A stretch of 64,000 nucleotides of DNA from Salinispora mooreana (GTDB taxonomy: Bacteria; Actinomycetota; Actinomycetes; Mycobacteriales; Micromonosporaceae), in assembly GCF_000379065.1 (NCBI RefSeq), contig NZ_KB900614.1:1780456-1844455 (forward strand), given 5' to 3'. Under the pieces are notes generated by a model. It was not told the origin of the DNA, searched no databases, and saw nothing but the letters and a program-made list of their open reading frames with translations. The position numbers and the translations under genes are program-made. The stretch's first letter is position 1, and each line of letters starts with the position of its first letter. Positions 9,459-18,818 of the stretch are shown here, piece after piece.

Positions 9459-9685
9459 CGGCCACCACCTCCCACACGAGCACTGGGAGACAGCTTGCCT
9501 GACCCACCCCCAGAACCGAAGCACTACCCGATCAACGTTCAAAGACGAAGCACTAGATCATCCCAGATCAGAAGGCAATTTCGCGGTCGCCCCCGCCCTT
9601 CATCAGATGCCCCTACTGAAGGCGCGAGGTAGGCACAAAAGGTATAAATAAAATTCCCCTCTGAGGCGACGACCGCACCAAAGGC

Positions 9686-10948
9686 TCAGTTATGATGCCG
9701 TTCATCATGGCGAACCCCAAGGCTACGTGCAATCGTCACGAAGGCTGCAAGGGCGATTAGTATTGACGAATACAGCAGTACGGTTGGGACCACATCGATC
9801 CATTGGATCATTGCGCCGGCGAACGCGGGTGCCACCGGTAGCAAACTTCCGCCAACGAAATGGACGGCGGAACTCACCCGTCCCTGAATCGCGGGATCCG
9901 CAGAGGTAAGTATATAACCGACAATCGAGGCGTTGGCGGCGGGTCCGAGGAAGAAGGCGACCGCACCGATGAGACCGATAAGATAAGCGGAGTTGGCCAC
10001 TGCCAACAGCGGGGTCACCGTCGCTGCGACCCAACCGAACGCCGAAATCAGCGTTCGCGGCCGGAATCGCGCCACTAGTCGGGGCGCGGCCAACGCACCC
10101 ATCAGCCCGCCCGCGCTGGTGATCGAAAACAACAGTCCCGTGGCCGCAGGGCTGGCACCGTGCCGCTCGGCCAGCATGACGCAGACCAGCCCGATCGACT
10201 GGAAGACGAAGGTCACGCCAGCAAACCAGAGCACCGCGCCACGCACAAATCGCTCTCGCCAGAGCCAACGCAGACCTGCGCTTACGAATCCACGGTCTCG
10301 CTGCGAAGTGCGCTCTCGCCCGTTCTGTAGGGGTCGCTTGATCAAAGTCAACCCGACGGCGGACATTAGGTAGGACACGGCATCCACCAGGAACGGCACC
10401 ATTCTACCAACGCCGAAGAGCATGCCGCCAAGTGCCGGTCCAACCAGCGTAGCGAAATGCATGCGAGATTCGTTTCGCGCAGCGGCCTGAGTCAGCTGTT
10501 CCCTTGCTACCACATGGCGCAAGGCTGCTATTTCTGCAGGCTGGAAACAACTGCTCAATGCTGCTTCCAATGCGGCGGCGAGGAGGATGTGGGAGAAGGT
10601 AACCTGACCAACAATACCGGCGATGACTAAACTACCCAATGCAGACGCGCGCCCCAGGTCCGCCGCTATCATGATACGCCGACGGTCGAAATGATCTGCC
10701 AATAGCCCTGCCGGCAGCCTACACGCCAGTGCGGTAATGGCACCAACCGACGCGACAAGCCCCGCGCGTGCAGCAGACCCGGTGATAGCCAATGTAAGCA
10801 AGACAAAGCTTACGGACGAGATGGCGCTACCCAGACTGGAGATCGCTTGCCCTACCCACAGAACTATGAAATCCTGATTCCGGGAGAGTGGACGTACCGG
10901 TGGCTCTACGGTGGTCGGGTTGCTCTTCTCTGTCGATATTCCGGTCAC
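9686..10948 (-). CDS. MFS exporter
   Basis: A 420-aa membrane transporter of the major facilitator superfamily, resembling EntS/MFS_3 drug or siderophore exporters. It has about 12 hydrophobic segments and the loop-2/3 signature GLLADHFDRRRIMIAADLGR near residue 80. Base composition is visibly less GC-rich than its neighbours, and it is an island of intact sequence among IS relics, suggesting transfer from another source. No regulator is adjacent. The 140 bp downstream hold no feature. Substrate unknown. Confidence 0.85.
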   Translation of the reverse strand: MTGISTEKSNPTTVEPPVRPLSRNQDFIVLWVGQAISSLGSAISSVSFVLLTLAITGSAARAGLVASVGAITALACRLPAGLLADHFDRRRIMIAADLGRASALGSLVIAGIVGQVTFSHILLAAALEAALSSCFQPAEIAALRHVVAREQLTQAAARNESRMHFATLVGPALGGMLFGVGRMVPFLVDAVSYLMSAVGLTLIKRPLQNGRERTSQRDRGFVSAGLRWLWRERFVRGAVLWFAGVTFVFQSIGLVCVMLAERHGASPAATGLLFSITSAGGLMGALAAPRLVARFRPRTLISAFGWVAATVTPLLAVANSAYLIGLIGAVAFFLGPAANASIVGYILTSADPAIQGRVSSAVHFVGGSLLPVAPAFAGAMIQWIDVVPTVLLYSSILIALAAFVTIARSLGVRHDERHHN

Positions 10949-11019
10949 ATCATTTGATGTTAGTGACGAGCAGAACCTCGTCGCATGCGTGAGTTAGATC
11001 ACAGACTGACCCCAGCCAG

Positions 11020-11235
11020 CACGTGCAGGTCCCCTACGCCGGAGTCGGCAAGCGCCCACCCCGTAGTACCTACAGCCGGCCCGCACCCTCAAGAACCTTG
11101 CCCTCGCCCACGACTCCGACACCCGGCTGGTGCATGGCGCACGAGGCTCCCTGCGGCCGACCACGCCCCCGCCCAGCCCGCAGGCGCACTGTCCGGACAC
11201 TTCCTCGCCCTACACATACGCCCCGTTACCTAATG
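11020..11235 (+). pseudogene. IS701-family transposase tail remnant
   Basis: Begins with VQVPYAGVGKR, the same motif seen at the end of the transposase at the left window edge, here on the plus strand. It continues out of frame as NLALAHDSDTRLVHGARGS, the region upstream of the IS701 C-terminus. It is cut at the IS5-type left end near 11290. Confidence 0.7.
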
Positions 11236-11290
11236 AGTCCCGAACGGCCCGCCGTGGTCCATGGGATGCCTGCCCGTTACCTGGTCCCTT

Positions 11291-12700
11291 GAGAGGACGT
11301 TTGATAGGCATTCATGTTTCCGCTTTAAGGTGATTTGCCGATGTTTCGTCGGCCCTATCCTGGCGGCTCGGTGCCTAGGTCAAGGCGGAATGCCCGATTG
11401 TGGCCGGTCACGCCCTACGCGGAGGCGTCCGAGCCTGACTTTTCTAGACCGGACGGAAAGGAAGGTCAGTTTCCACTCCAAATGGACGCCGTTCAGCCTG
11501 CTTCGCTGACTCAAAACGGTCACTATCGGCGCCAAAGCAGCATAAGCCGCTAGGGACAAATTCCTCATAAACTGTCAAGAGCTATTGAAACGTCCTCTGA
11601 CTGGACGTTTGCTTCATCTTCGGGCCGGTAATGGCCGATTCGCGCCTCGACCTCGGTAGCGCGAGATGCCCGACCCGACCTAGAAAGAAAACATATCGGT
11701 GGACATAGGCCTACCCGGTTTCAGCGGATATCGCCCCGGGATCGTGTCTGGTTCACTTTCATCCCGCACCGACGGACATGACGTCCGCCAGGTCGAGGCC
11801 CCGACACCGTACGCCTGCTTCATGACCGAACGGCGCCCCTACCCGTCCGACCTGTCCGACGCCCGCTGGGCCCTCATCGCACCCCGCCTAACCGCCTGGC
11901 GGCAAGCCCGCACCGACGCCGGCGTCAGCGGACGTACCCCCACCCACGACCTGCGCGACATCTTCAACGCCATCCTCTACATCAACCGCACCGGCATCGC
12001 CTGGCGCTACCTACCCCACGACTTCCCGCCATACCGCACCGTCTACGGCTACTTCGCCGCCTGGAGCAAAGAAGGCATCTTCACCGAACTCAACTACCAG
12101 CTCACCGGCCTCGTCCGCGACCACCACGGCCGCACCATCACACCAACAGCCTCCATCATGGACAGCCAGAGCGTGAAGACCTCCACCAACGTCCCACTAT
12201 CCACACAGGGCCCAGACGCCGGAAAGAAAATCGTCGGCCGCAAACGCGGCATCATCACCGACACCCTCGGCCTCCTCCTCGCCGTCACCGTCACCGCCGC
12301 AAGCGCCAGCGACAACACCATCGGCATCAACCTGCTCAACCAGGCCACCACCACCCACCCCACCCTCACCAAAACCTGGGTCGACGCCGGCTTCACAAAC
12401 CGCGTCGTCGAACACGGCGCCGCCCTCGGCGTCGACGTCGAGACCGTCACCAAAAACCCCCAAGCCAAAGGCTTCAGCGTGGTCAAACGGCGATGGGTCG
12501 TCGAACGCACCATCGGCTGGCTCATGCACCACCGCCGACTCGTCCGCGACTACGAAGCACGACCCGACAACTCCGCCAGCATGATCACCCTCGCCATGAT
12601 CGACAACCTCGCCAAACGCCTCACCGCCGAAACCACCCCAACCTGGCGAGAACCACTACAACCACAACACACACAAAATACGTGAATCAGACGTCCTCTC
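11291..12700 (+). mobile_element. IS5-type insertion sequence with terminal inverted repeats
   Basis: The left end at 11291 (GAGAGGACGTTTGAT) and right end at 12686-12700 are inverted repeats with one mismatch in 15. The element is 1,410 bp and contains one transposase gene. The roughly 500 bp left of the transposase is long for the family and AT-richer. A second GGACGTTT site at 11603, in a perfect 8-bp hairpin (11588-11610), is an alternative inner end. Insertion truncated the gene at 12703-13210. Confidence 0.75.
11822..12685 (+). CDS. IS5-family transposase
   Basis: An intact 287-aa transposase. The N-terminal DUF4096-type region reads YPSDLSDARWALIAPRL and FNAILYINRTGIAWRYLPHD. DDE residues are in IMDSQSVKTS, TWVDAGFTN and VVERTIGWLMHHRRL. 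ATG 11822 is chosen because it begins the usual MTERRPYPSDLSD; upstream in-frame codons have no family similarity. It is probably still active, as the inverted repeats are well preserved. Confidence 0.92.
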   Translation: MTERRPYPSDLSDARWALIAPRLTAWRQARTDAGVSGRTPTHDLRDIFNAILYINRTGIAWRYLPHDFPPYRTVYGYFAAWSKEGIFTELNYQLTGLVRDHHGRTITPTASIMDSQSVKTSTNVPLSTQGPDAGKKIVGRKRGIITDTLGLLLAVTVTAASASDNTIGINLLNQATTTHPTLTKTWVDAGFTNRVVEHGAALGVDVETVTKNPQAKGFSVVKRRWVVERTIGWLMHHRRLVRDYEARPDNSASMITLAMIDNLAKRLTAETTPTWREPLQPQHTQNT

Positions 12701-12702
12701 AG

Positions 12703-13210
12703 ACGCCGGGGTAGCGCCCATCGCCTCCGCTATCGCCACAGTCGACGCGCCTGCCCGGGCCGCATCCGCACGGCCCAACACCGGGTGCAGCGCAGCCTCC
12801 CCGCGAACCCCCTCTGCCAACACCGCCAACACCGCCGCGAACACCGGCCGCAGCCGATAGATCCGATCAAGCCGTTCATCATCCGACCGCGCACGGCCCA
12901 ACGAGTCGACCGCGCGTTCGGCCAACCTCGCCGCCGACGGCGTCAACCCCGCCACCAACACCTTCGACAACTCGGCAGCGCCCTCGTGCTCCCAAAACCC
13001 CGGATTGACGTCAAAGTCCGCCAACACCCCACCATGGACCTCGCCTACCTCGGCGAATGCCCGACCCAGCGCCCGCTCCAACGCCTTGCGCTCCGGGTCA
13101 CCCCACACCAACGCCCGAACACCCTGAACCGCGGCACTACCAATCCTGTCGCTAACCTGCGACACGATCGCTTTCGCCAACGGAGCGACAGCCACCGACA
13201 CCATATCCAC
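12703..13210 (-). pseudogene. N-terminal part of an unknown gene cut by the IS5-type element
   Basis: From ATG 13210 about 168 codons of native sequence remain before the IS end at 12700. The protein is alanine-rich and helical, with an early hydrophobic stretch (VSVAVAPLAKAIVSQVSD), WGDPERKALERALGRAFAEV, and NPGFWEHEGAAELSKVLVAG. This resembles N-terminal regions of actinobacterial STAND/NACHT-type proteins, but no nucleotide-binding motif is present in what remains. That assignment is a guess. It lies next to the toxin-immunity pair, so it may be part of a defence cluster. Confidence 0.55.
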
Positions 13211-13311
13211 GCGCGGGAGTATAGAAACCCAGCGCTACCATGCCCGAGGCCCACGGAGGCATCCCACGCACGACGAACCCGCCTACAGCGTCGCAGCCGT
13301 CCGTTACCGAC

Positions 13312-13743
13312 CTACTGTTCGTTTGTCCACTGCACGCAGGTCGGTCGCTGGCCGGTACGGACGAACTCGCGAGCGGCCTGCCGAGCAGTGTCCGGTGTGA
13401 CCCGCGCTCGGTCGGGGCCGGCGAAAACGGCGTCGCCGCCGTAGTCGAACGCGATGTCCGGGGTACCGTCCGGCCACGGCGGGGCACCCGCCTCAACGCC
13501 GATCCCGCCTTCGGGGCCGAGCCAGAGCACAAACGACCGGTCCGGATGTCCCACGCCGATCTGCAGCGCCGGCGGCAGCGGTGCATCCCAAGGAGAAGCG
13601 TCACCAGCCAGGTGCTGCGGCGGGTAGATCCCGACGACCTGCGGAACACCGGACGCGGCGGCGTCGTTGAGAGCGGTGTCCACCTCCGCGATGGTGGAGC
13701 CGGGCCGGCGGTTACCCCGACCCCACGTGACGACGTAACTCAC
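13312..13743 (-). CDS. Imm1-like immunity protein
   Basis: A 143-aa alpha/beta cytosolic protein starting at GTG 13743, whose start overlaps the stop of the deaminase gene, so the two are translationally coupled. Features include SYVVTWGRGN, a long Asp/Gly-rich middle, FVLWLGPEGGIGV and AFDYGGDAVFAG. These match the Imm1 family, which accompanies SCP1.201-type deaminase toxins. Its inferred job is to bind and neutralise the upstream deaminase. Family assignment is from memory of motif style. Confidence 0.7.
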   Translation of the reverse strand: MSYVVTWGRGNRRPGSTIAEVDTALNDAAASGVPQVVGIYPPQHLAGDASPWDAPLPPALQIGVGHPDRSFVLWLGPEGGIGVEAGAPPWPDGTPDIAFDYGGDAVFAGPDRARVTPDTARQAAREFVRTGQRPTCVQWTNEQ

Positions 13744-14501
13744 TACACGATCCCCTTTCCGGTTCCCTCGTACTGGCCGACCGTCCGCACCCCAGCCGGA
13801 GCGTTCGGATCTTGCACGTAGATCGTGAGACGCGAACCCGCCGGGATGATGTGTCGCAGTATCCGATCGCAACCGTACGGGTCATCCGTGCAGGGCTCCT
13901 TGTTGACCACGAGACTGACCTCGCACGGTGCGCCGGGACGGCGCATCTGCTGAGCGGCGCGTGACTCCACATGATCAGTGAGCGTCCACGGAAACCCCTT
14001 CAGCCCGGGAATCGGACGCAGGTCGCTGGTAGATGCGATGTTGCGTCCGCTTCTCCAAGGCTCGGCCGACAATGGGCGTCCGGTCGAGTCGAATGCCTGG
14101 CCGTGGGTCGGGCCGTGATCATCGGGGCGAGTGGGCAGATCCTGTCCGGCCTGCCGAATCCAGGACGGCACCGGGGCAGCGCCGCGCGTCGGAGCCGACG
14201 CTGGGGGTGGTGCCGAGAGGCTGATGCCGAGTGTACGGCCATACGCTACAAGGGCAGCCGCTGCCAGAGCCGCGTCCCGATCTGCCACCTGTAGACGCTC
14301 GATCGCGGCCGTGACGTGCTGCAAGGCCTGGTCGACCAGCGGATGCCGACTGGACGCGGTCACTGCGGCGAGCCGATCGCGGGCCCGGACCGCCGCCTCG
14401 ATACCAGCCGCCGCCCCTGCCCGTGTCCGGGCGATGCCATCCAAGACCGTGCGCAGCCCGGCGGCGACCGAGGCCATGCTCACCGGCCGGCTCCCCAGCA
14501 C
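13743..14501 (-). CDS. DddA-like (SCP1.201-type) DNA deaminase toxin
   Basis: A 252-aa polymorphic toxin. Residues 1-95 are helical and alanine-rich, like the N-termini of proteins exported by type VII (ESX) systems; residues 96-160 form a Pro/Gly-rich linker. The C-terminal 85 residues carry the zinc deaminase signature: H177-V-E179 in TDHVESRAAQQM, and PC204 with C211 in EPCTDDPYGCDR, followed by IIPAGSRLTIYV. Family members such as Burkholderia DddA deaminate cytosine in double-stranded DNA. The immunity gene follows with overlapping codons. ATG 14477 is an equally good start. No lesion is seen. Confidence 0.82.
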   Translation of the reverse strand: MLGSRPVSMASVAAGLRTVLDGIARTRAGAAAGIEAAVRARDRLAAVTASSRHPLVDQALQHVTAAIERLQVADRDAALAAAALVAYGRTLGISLSAPPPASAPTRGAAPVPSWIRQAGQDLPTRPDDHGPTHGQAFDSTGRPLSAEPWRSGRNIASTSDLRPIPGLKGFPWTLTDHVESRAAQQMRRPGAPCEVSLVVNKEPCTDDPYGCDRILRHIIPAGSRLTIYVQDPNAPAGVRTVGQYEGTGKGIV

Positions 14502-14664
14502 ATGAAACGAAAGCGTACCGGCCGGTCGATGCCGCTACACGCCCTCAACGGCCCGGCGGAGAAAACCGGTACCTTTCGAAAACGCGACCGGTGCTGCCGG
14601 TAGAGGTCACAAGCCAGCCCAGTAGTCCCGCCAGGGCCGTACGGCCCCAGCACTCTGCGAGCGC

Positions 14665-15540
14665 GTGCTGCTGACTCAGCCTGCCCTCGGGCGGCGCGGG
14701 CACGCCGCCACGCTGGAACCTCTGCGTTACGACCGGCAACTCGAAGAAACCCTGGCTCACGGCGGCGACCCGCTGCACCTAGCCGCGGTCTTCGGCATCG
14801 ACGCCAAGACAACGATCCGCTACGCCACCACCGCTCGCCAGCTGCCGGAGTCCGCCGCCGAGCACCACGACGCCAGTGGTTCACCGCGAACCCGAGGGCG
14901 GATACGAATCTGCTGGATCAAGCTGCGCGGCGACCACGCGGCCGACATGCTGGCGGCCTTCCTCAAGGCGCTGCATGTGGAGGCACCCGCCGACGCACCG
15001 GACGCCTCGGACTTCGGCGCTCACCCCAAGGAATGCGCGGGCGGGTTCGAGTACTTTCTGCAGGCCGTGGACCTCGGTGGCTTCGCCGAGAACGACATCC
15101 GGGCTGTGTGGGACGACGCGATGGCGACTCCCGAGTGGCCGGGACCACGGGTATGGGTGCACGGTGACCTGCATCCCGCGAACGTCGTCGTAGCGGACGG
15201 CACGCTGGCGGACATCGTCGACTTCGACGCACTCATCGCCGGCGATCCGGCGGGGGACCTCGGGGCTACCTGGCTGCTGCTCCCCGCGGGAGGCGCCTCG
15301 AAGTTCTTCGACAGCTACGCCCAGGCGGACGAGGCGAAGATCCGACGGGCGCGTGGGCTGGCCGCGATGAAGTGCCTGTTCTTGATGCTGAGGGCCAAAC
15401 GGGGACCCTGGTCTGCCATGCGGCAAGCCGAACTGGGGCCCGCAGGCCGGTCGGCACTTGATCGTGTCCCGAAGGGCCTTCGACAGACGAGGCGGCTTCG
15501 TGACCACGGCGCCAACCACTCGGGGACCGCCGCTCGCTAG
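14665..15540 (+). pseudogene. Chimera: integrase tail joined to phosphotransferase C-lobe
   Basis: Codons up to about 14890 encode LRYDRQLEETLAHGGDPLHL and AAVFGIDAKTTIRYATTARQ, typical of the C-terminus of actinobacterial phage-type integrases. From about 14940 the frame becomes the C-terminal lobe of an APH/choline-kinase-like phosphotransferase: VWVHGDLHPANVVVADGTL (catalytic Brenner motif) and IVDFDALIAGDPAGDLGATW. The N-lobe with the nucleotide-binding loop is absent. This is a recombination scar; no activity is expected although the frame is open. Confidence 0.7.
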
Positions 15541-15610
15541 ATCGCCCGGTACACCGATGATCGGCCGGCGCCAAACAACTCGGCCAGCCCGGCGCTGGTG
15601 TGCTCGCACC
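15537..15610 (-). pseudogene. Possible serine-resolvase HTH tail
   Basis: The minus-strand frame ends SAGLAELFGAGRSSVYRAI, which resembles the C-terminal DNA-binding helix-turn-helix of Hin/Tn3-type resolvases. Nothing upstream resembles a resolvase catalytic domain. Very short, so tentative. Confidence 0.35.
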
Positions 15611-15714
15611 ATTCGCCAGGTGCGGCCCGACCAAACACGACCCCTTCCAGTCGAGGCTGCGCCACCAGAGGTCCTACCACAGCTACCTGACGCGCGACAC
15701 TAAACAATGGGGCC

Positions 15715-16437
15715 ATGGACACCGTCTCGCAGCTGACCATTGTCCGTCACGGACAGAGCACCGCGAACGCGGCCTTCGCCGACGCCCAGGCCCGTGGCCT
15801 GGACGACCACGGCCTCACCGGCCAAGACGCCGACATCGAACTGTCACCGCTGGGCTGGCAGCAGGCCACCCACCTCGGCCGCTGGCTCGCCACCCAACCC
15901 GCCGACCAGCATCCCGACGTGGTCGTCTGCTCCCCCTACCTGCGTGCCCGCCAAACCTGGACCCAGGCCACCGACACCGCCGCCGCGCACGGCACCCGCT
16001 ACCCACAAGCCCACATCGACGACCGACTGTGTGACCGGCTCATGGGCGACCTGGAACTGCTGACCCCACCCATGATCGCCACCCGCTTCCCCGCCGAAGC
16101 AGCCAGACTCGCCGCCGATGGCCCCTACGCCTACCGGCCGCCCGGCGGCGAGACATTCAACGACGTCACCGCACGGGTCCGCGCTGTGCTGGCCGACCTG
16201 AACACCCGCCACCCCGGCCAGCGAGTCCTGATCGTGGCCCACGACGCCGTGGTCGTCGCCGTCCGGCACATCCTCGAGGAGTTGCCGTTCGCCGACCTCG
16301 ACGCGATCCTCGCCATCACCCCGATCACCAACACCTCACTAACCCGCTACGCCCACACCAACGGCCACCTCGACCTCGTCGAGTTCGCCGCCATGCCCCA
16401 CCTCACCCAGGAGGACCAGCATGCCCGCCTCAGCTGA
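15715..16437 (+). CDS. Histidine phosphatase (phosphoglycerate-mutase-like)
   Basis: A 240-aa cytosolic phosphatase of branch 1. The phospho-acceptor motif is LTIVRHGQST near residue 10, the second conserved Arg is in CSPYLRARQTW, and the second catalytic His is in VLIVAHDAVVVAVRH. The acidic residue sits in PGGETFNDVTARV. Length matches the family (about 200-240). It stands alone between decayed fragments; substrate cannot be predicted. The ATG at 15715 gives the usual short lead before the RHG motif. Confidence 0.88.
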   Translation: MDTVSQLTIVRHGQSTANAAFADAQARGLDDHGLTGQDADIELSPLGWQQATHLGRWLATQPADQHPDVVVCSPYLRARQTWTQATDTAAAHGTRYPQAHIDDRLCDRLMGDLELLTPPMIATRFPAEAARLAADGPYAYRPPGGETFNDVTARVRAVLADLNTRHPGQRVLIVAHDAVVVAVRHILEELPFADLDAILAITPITNTSLTRYAHTNGHLDLVEFAAMPHLTQEDQHARLS

Positions 16438-16729
16438 TTAGATACCCCTGCTGGGCCGGCTCAACACCCCTGCCGCCACCCGAACAGATTCACACGTACC
16501 AGGTCGTCCGTGACCTGATCACCCAGGCCCTGGCCGCGCAGTCCGCCCGCCGCCACCACCTCGAACAGGCCGGAGGGGGTCGTCGATCCAGGACAGTCCG
16601 CCGGGGTCGAGGGTGTGTTTGGCGCGGATGACCGCGACGTAGGCGAGCATGACGTCGGCACGGGAGACGGGCCGGGGGTGGCCGTCGCCGTGGGCGGCAA
16701 ATCCGCTGCTCACGGCTGCACTGGCTATG
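16438..16729. other. No clear gene; possible fragment
   Basis: On the minus strand (16713-16550) a short frame reads SRADVMLAYVAVIRAKHTLD then PGGLSWIDDPLRPV. It looks like real but truncated protein of unknown family. Nothing else is seen in this stretch. Confidence 0.3.
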
Positions 16730-17327
16730 ACTCAGGGTTGTCGCGGTCGCGCATGAACGCCCGGGCCGCGCCGAACGCGGCGACCGTCATGGTGCCGATC
16801 GCTGTCGCGCCGGCGGTGGCCGCCGCGCACTGCCCGAAGACCTGCACCGCCACGGTCGCGGGGATATCGGCCACCGAGCGTACGGTCGGTCATGGCGACG
16901 GCGATACTCCAGCCGGCCAACCGCCGCCGGGCCCGCCCTGCCGCGTCCGCCGCAGCGGACGGCGGCCCCGGGTGCCGGGACACGCCGGCGTCCGCGGTCA
17001 CGGCCGCACCCGCCGAGCAGTTGCCTGGCGTAGCTCCGCGCGTAGCACCCAGGCCCGGTCCAGCAACCGCGCCCCGTGCATCAGCTGCGCCCACCACGAC
17101 GCCTTGGCCACAGCGAGTTCATACAACTCCGACGCGAACTCGTCGCCGTACCGCGACCGCGAGTCGGGCGGCAAGACCCGCACTACGCCACGGGCAAGCC
17201 CAGACGCCACCGCAGCCACCCTCGGCCGCGCCGGTGCCGCCGCGTCCGCGCCACGCGTCCGTTGCCTAGCGTCAAGGAGGAGACCTTCCAGCCGCCTCGC
17301 TGAGGCATACGACCGTTTGATTGCCAT
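16730..17327 (-). pseudogene. Decayed pair of hypothetical proteins
   Basis: From ATG 17327 a 109-aa frame (SRSRYGDEFASELYELAVAK, then WWAQLMHGARLLDRAWVLR) resembles a common actinobacterial cytosolic protein of unknown function. Downstream, a second hydrophobic protein reads as GWSIAVAMTDRTLG in one frame and ADIPATVAVQVFGQCAAATA then FMRDRDNPES in another, ending at 16730, so one base has been gained or lost near 16870. The first frame may still be expressed; the second is broken. Confidence 0.45.
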
Positions 17328-17582
17328 GAGGAGGTCGCGGTCGAGGTCGATGGCGCTGTCGAGGGGCGATGGCGGTCCCGGATAGTGTCGCTGACCTGCC
17401 CATACGTTTCAGCCGTATACCAGCGCGTCCCGGGCTCGGGCGGCCGATGCCCTACGGTTCCCCAACCTATATACAGTCAGGTATCGCAGTCTAGTTAAGA
17501 CAGACATGTACGACAGCGCGCGTCAGAGGGTCTAGACAAAGAGGACGGTAGCGACTTGATGCTACATGCAGGAGGCATCTGA
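17328..17582 (+). promoter_or_regulatory. Upstream region of the CRISPR-Cas operon
   Basis: No gene is seen. The last 120 bp are clearly less GC-rich (a segment around 17465 reads ACCTATATACAG) and probably contain the cas operon promoter. The ribosome-binding site AGGAGG at 17570-17575 lies 7 bp before the csb1 ATG. Confidence 0.5.
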
Positions 17583-18818
17583 ATGCGTTCGTTGGATCTT
17601 GCGTCGTTGCTTGCCGCCGGGTCGGCCGGCGGGCCGAGTTGTCTCACGTCGACCACGGCGCTGGAGCCGGCGGGCGGTCGGCACACGTCGGTGGCGCCGG
17701 CCAAGTTCGCCGCGCGGGGCAAGAGGGGCGGCGTGTACGCGTACGAGCAGCGTTACCTCGGTGACGAGAGTCGGTACGCGGTGGTGATCGACTCGAAGCA
17801 GTCGCAGCTTAACCGGGCTGAGGTGGCGTTGGCTCAGGCCGTTGAGGACCGGCATCCTCTGCTGTCGCGGGTGCCGCATGTGCGGGTCAGTTACGAGCGG
17901 GACGGGGCGGTCGAGCACTATTTCGATCTCACGCTGCCGCACCGGGTGTTCGACGGGCACATCCGGGCCGGCGCGATCGACGGGCAGCCGACCACGCAGA
18001 CGGAGGCGTACCGGGCGGTCCGGGACGCGACCCCCGCCAATGCTCGGGCCCTTTTGGAGACGAGTCCGGTGACGCTGGTTTTCGGTGGCTGGGATTCGAG
18101 TCGGCGCAGCCGTCAGGGGCGGTGGCGCAGTGCGCTGGTCGGGGAGATTGTGGGCTTCGTCGCGGCGAGCCGCGACCAGGCCGGTGTGCTGGTGGAGCCC
18201 ACGCCGGCCCTGCGGGGCGGCGCACGGGTCGATCCGGTCGGTATGCAGATCAACCTCAACAAGAAGGCGATGACCGAGACGGCCACCCGGCAACAGGCGG
18301 AGCTGAGCCCGGCGACCTACGGCGACATCGTCAAGGCCGCCAACGGGATCAAGCCCGGCGATGCGAAGTCGGCGTCCGCGCTCGGCCTGGGCGGTATCCC
18401 GCCGACGCTCGACCAGTTGGCCGGCGTCGCCTGCGACACCATCATCCGTACCCATGTGCTGTCCTTCGCCACGCTGCGCCAGATGCGGTTCGGGGCTGGT
18501 GTCGAGGGGGATGCCGCGTGTCGGGCGCTGTTGGCCGCGTTGGCGCTCAACGCGCTGGCCCGCTCCGATGCCGAGCTGTACCTGCGGGCGAACTGCGACC
18601 TGGTCGAGGCGGAGATGCCGAAGGTCCGGCTCGATCAGCGGGGCGGCGCGTTTCTGGACGTCGAGCCGCTCAGCATCGACGCTGCTGACCTGCTGCTGAG
18701 TGAGGCGCTCGCGCACGCCGAGAAGGCCGCCGACGTCAAGTGGTCGGGCCTGGCAATGCGGGTCACCGGCAACCCGGACATCGTCTCCGGTGTGGTCGAG
18801 ACGGACGACAACTCGTGA
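17583..18818 (+). CDS. csb1: Type I-G Cas7 backbone subunit (Csb1/GSU0053)
   Basis: A 411-aa Cas7-family protein forming the crRNA-coating backbone of the type I-G (formerly I-U) Cascade. Family features are GGPSCLTSTTALEPAGG near residue 20, the central VFGGWDSSRRSRQGRWRSAL, VGMQINLNKKAMTET, and LSFATLRQMRFG. Length fits the family. It opens the operon behind a strong AGGAGG; its stop TGA overlaps the GTG of csb2, so backbone and Cas5-6 subunit are co-translated. No lesion is seen. Confidence 0.9.
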   Translation: MRSLDLASLLAAGSAGGPSCLTSTTALEPAGGRHTSVAPAKFAARGKRGGVYAYEQRYLGDESRYAVVIDSKQSQLNRAEVALAQAVEDRHPLLSRVPHVRVSYERDGAVEHYFDLTLPHRVFDGHIRAGAIDGQPTTQTEAYRAVRDATPANARALLETSPVTLVFGGWDSSRRSRQGRWRSALVGEIVGFVAASRDQAGVLVEPTPALRGGARVDPVGMQINLNKKAMTETATRQQAELSPATYGDIVKAANGIKPGDAKSASALGLGGIPPTLDQLAGVACDTIIRTHVLSFATLRQMRFGAGVEGDAACRALLAALALNALARSDAELYLRANCDLVEAEMPKVRLDQRGGAFLDVEPLSIDAADLLLSEALAHAEKAADVKWSGLAMRVTGNPDIVSGVVETDDNS

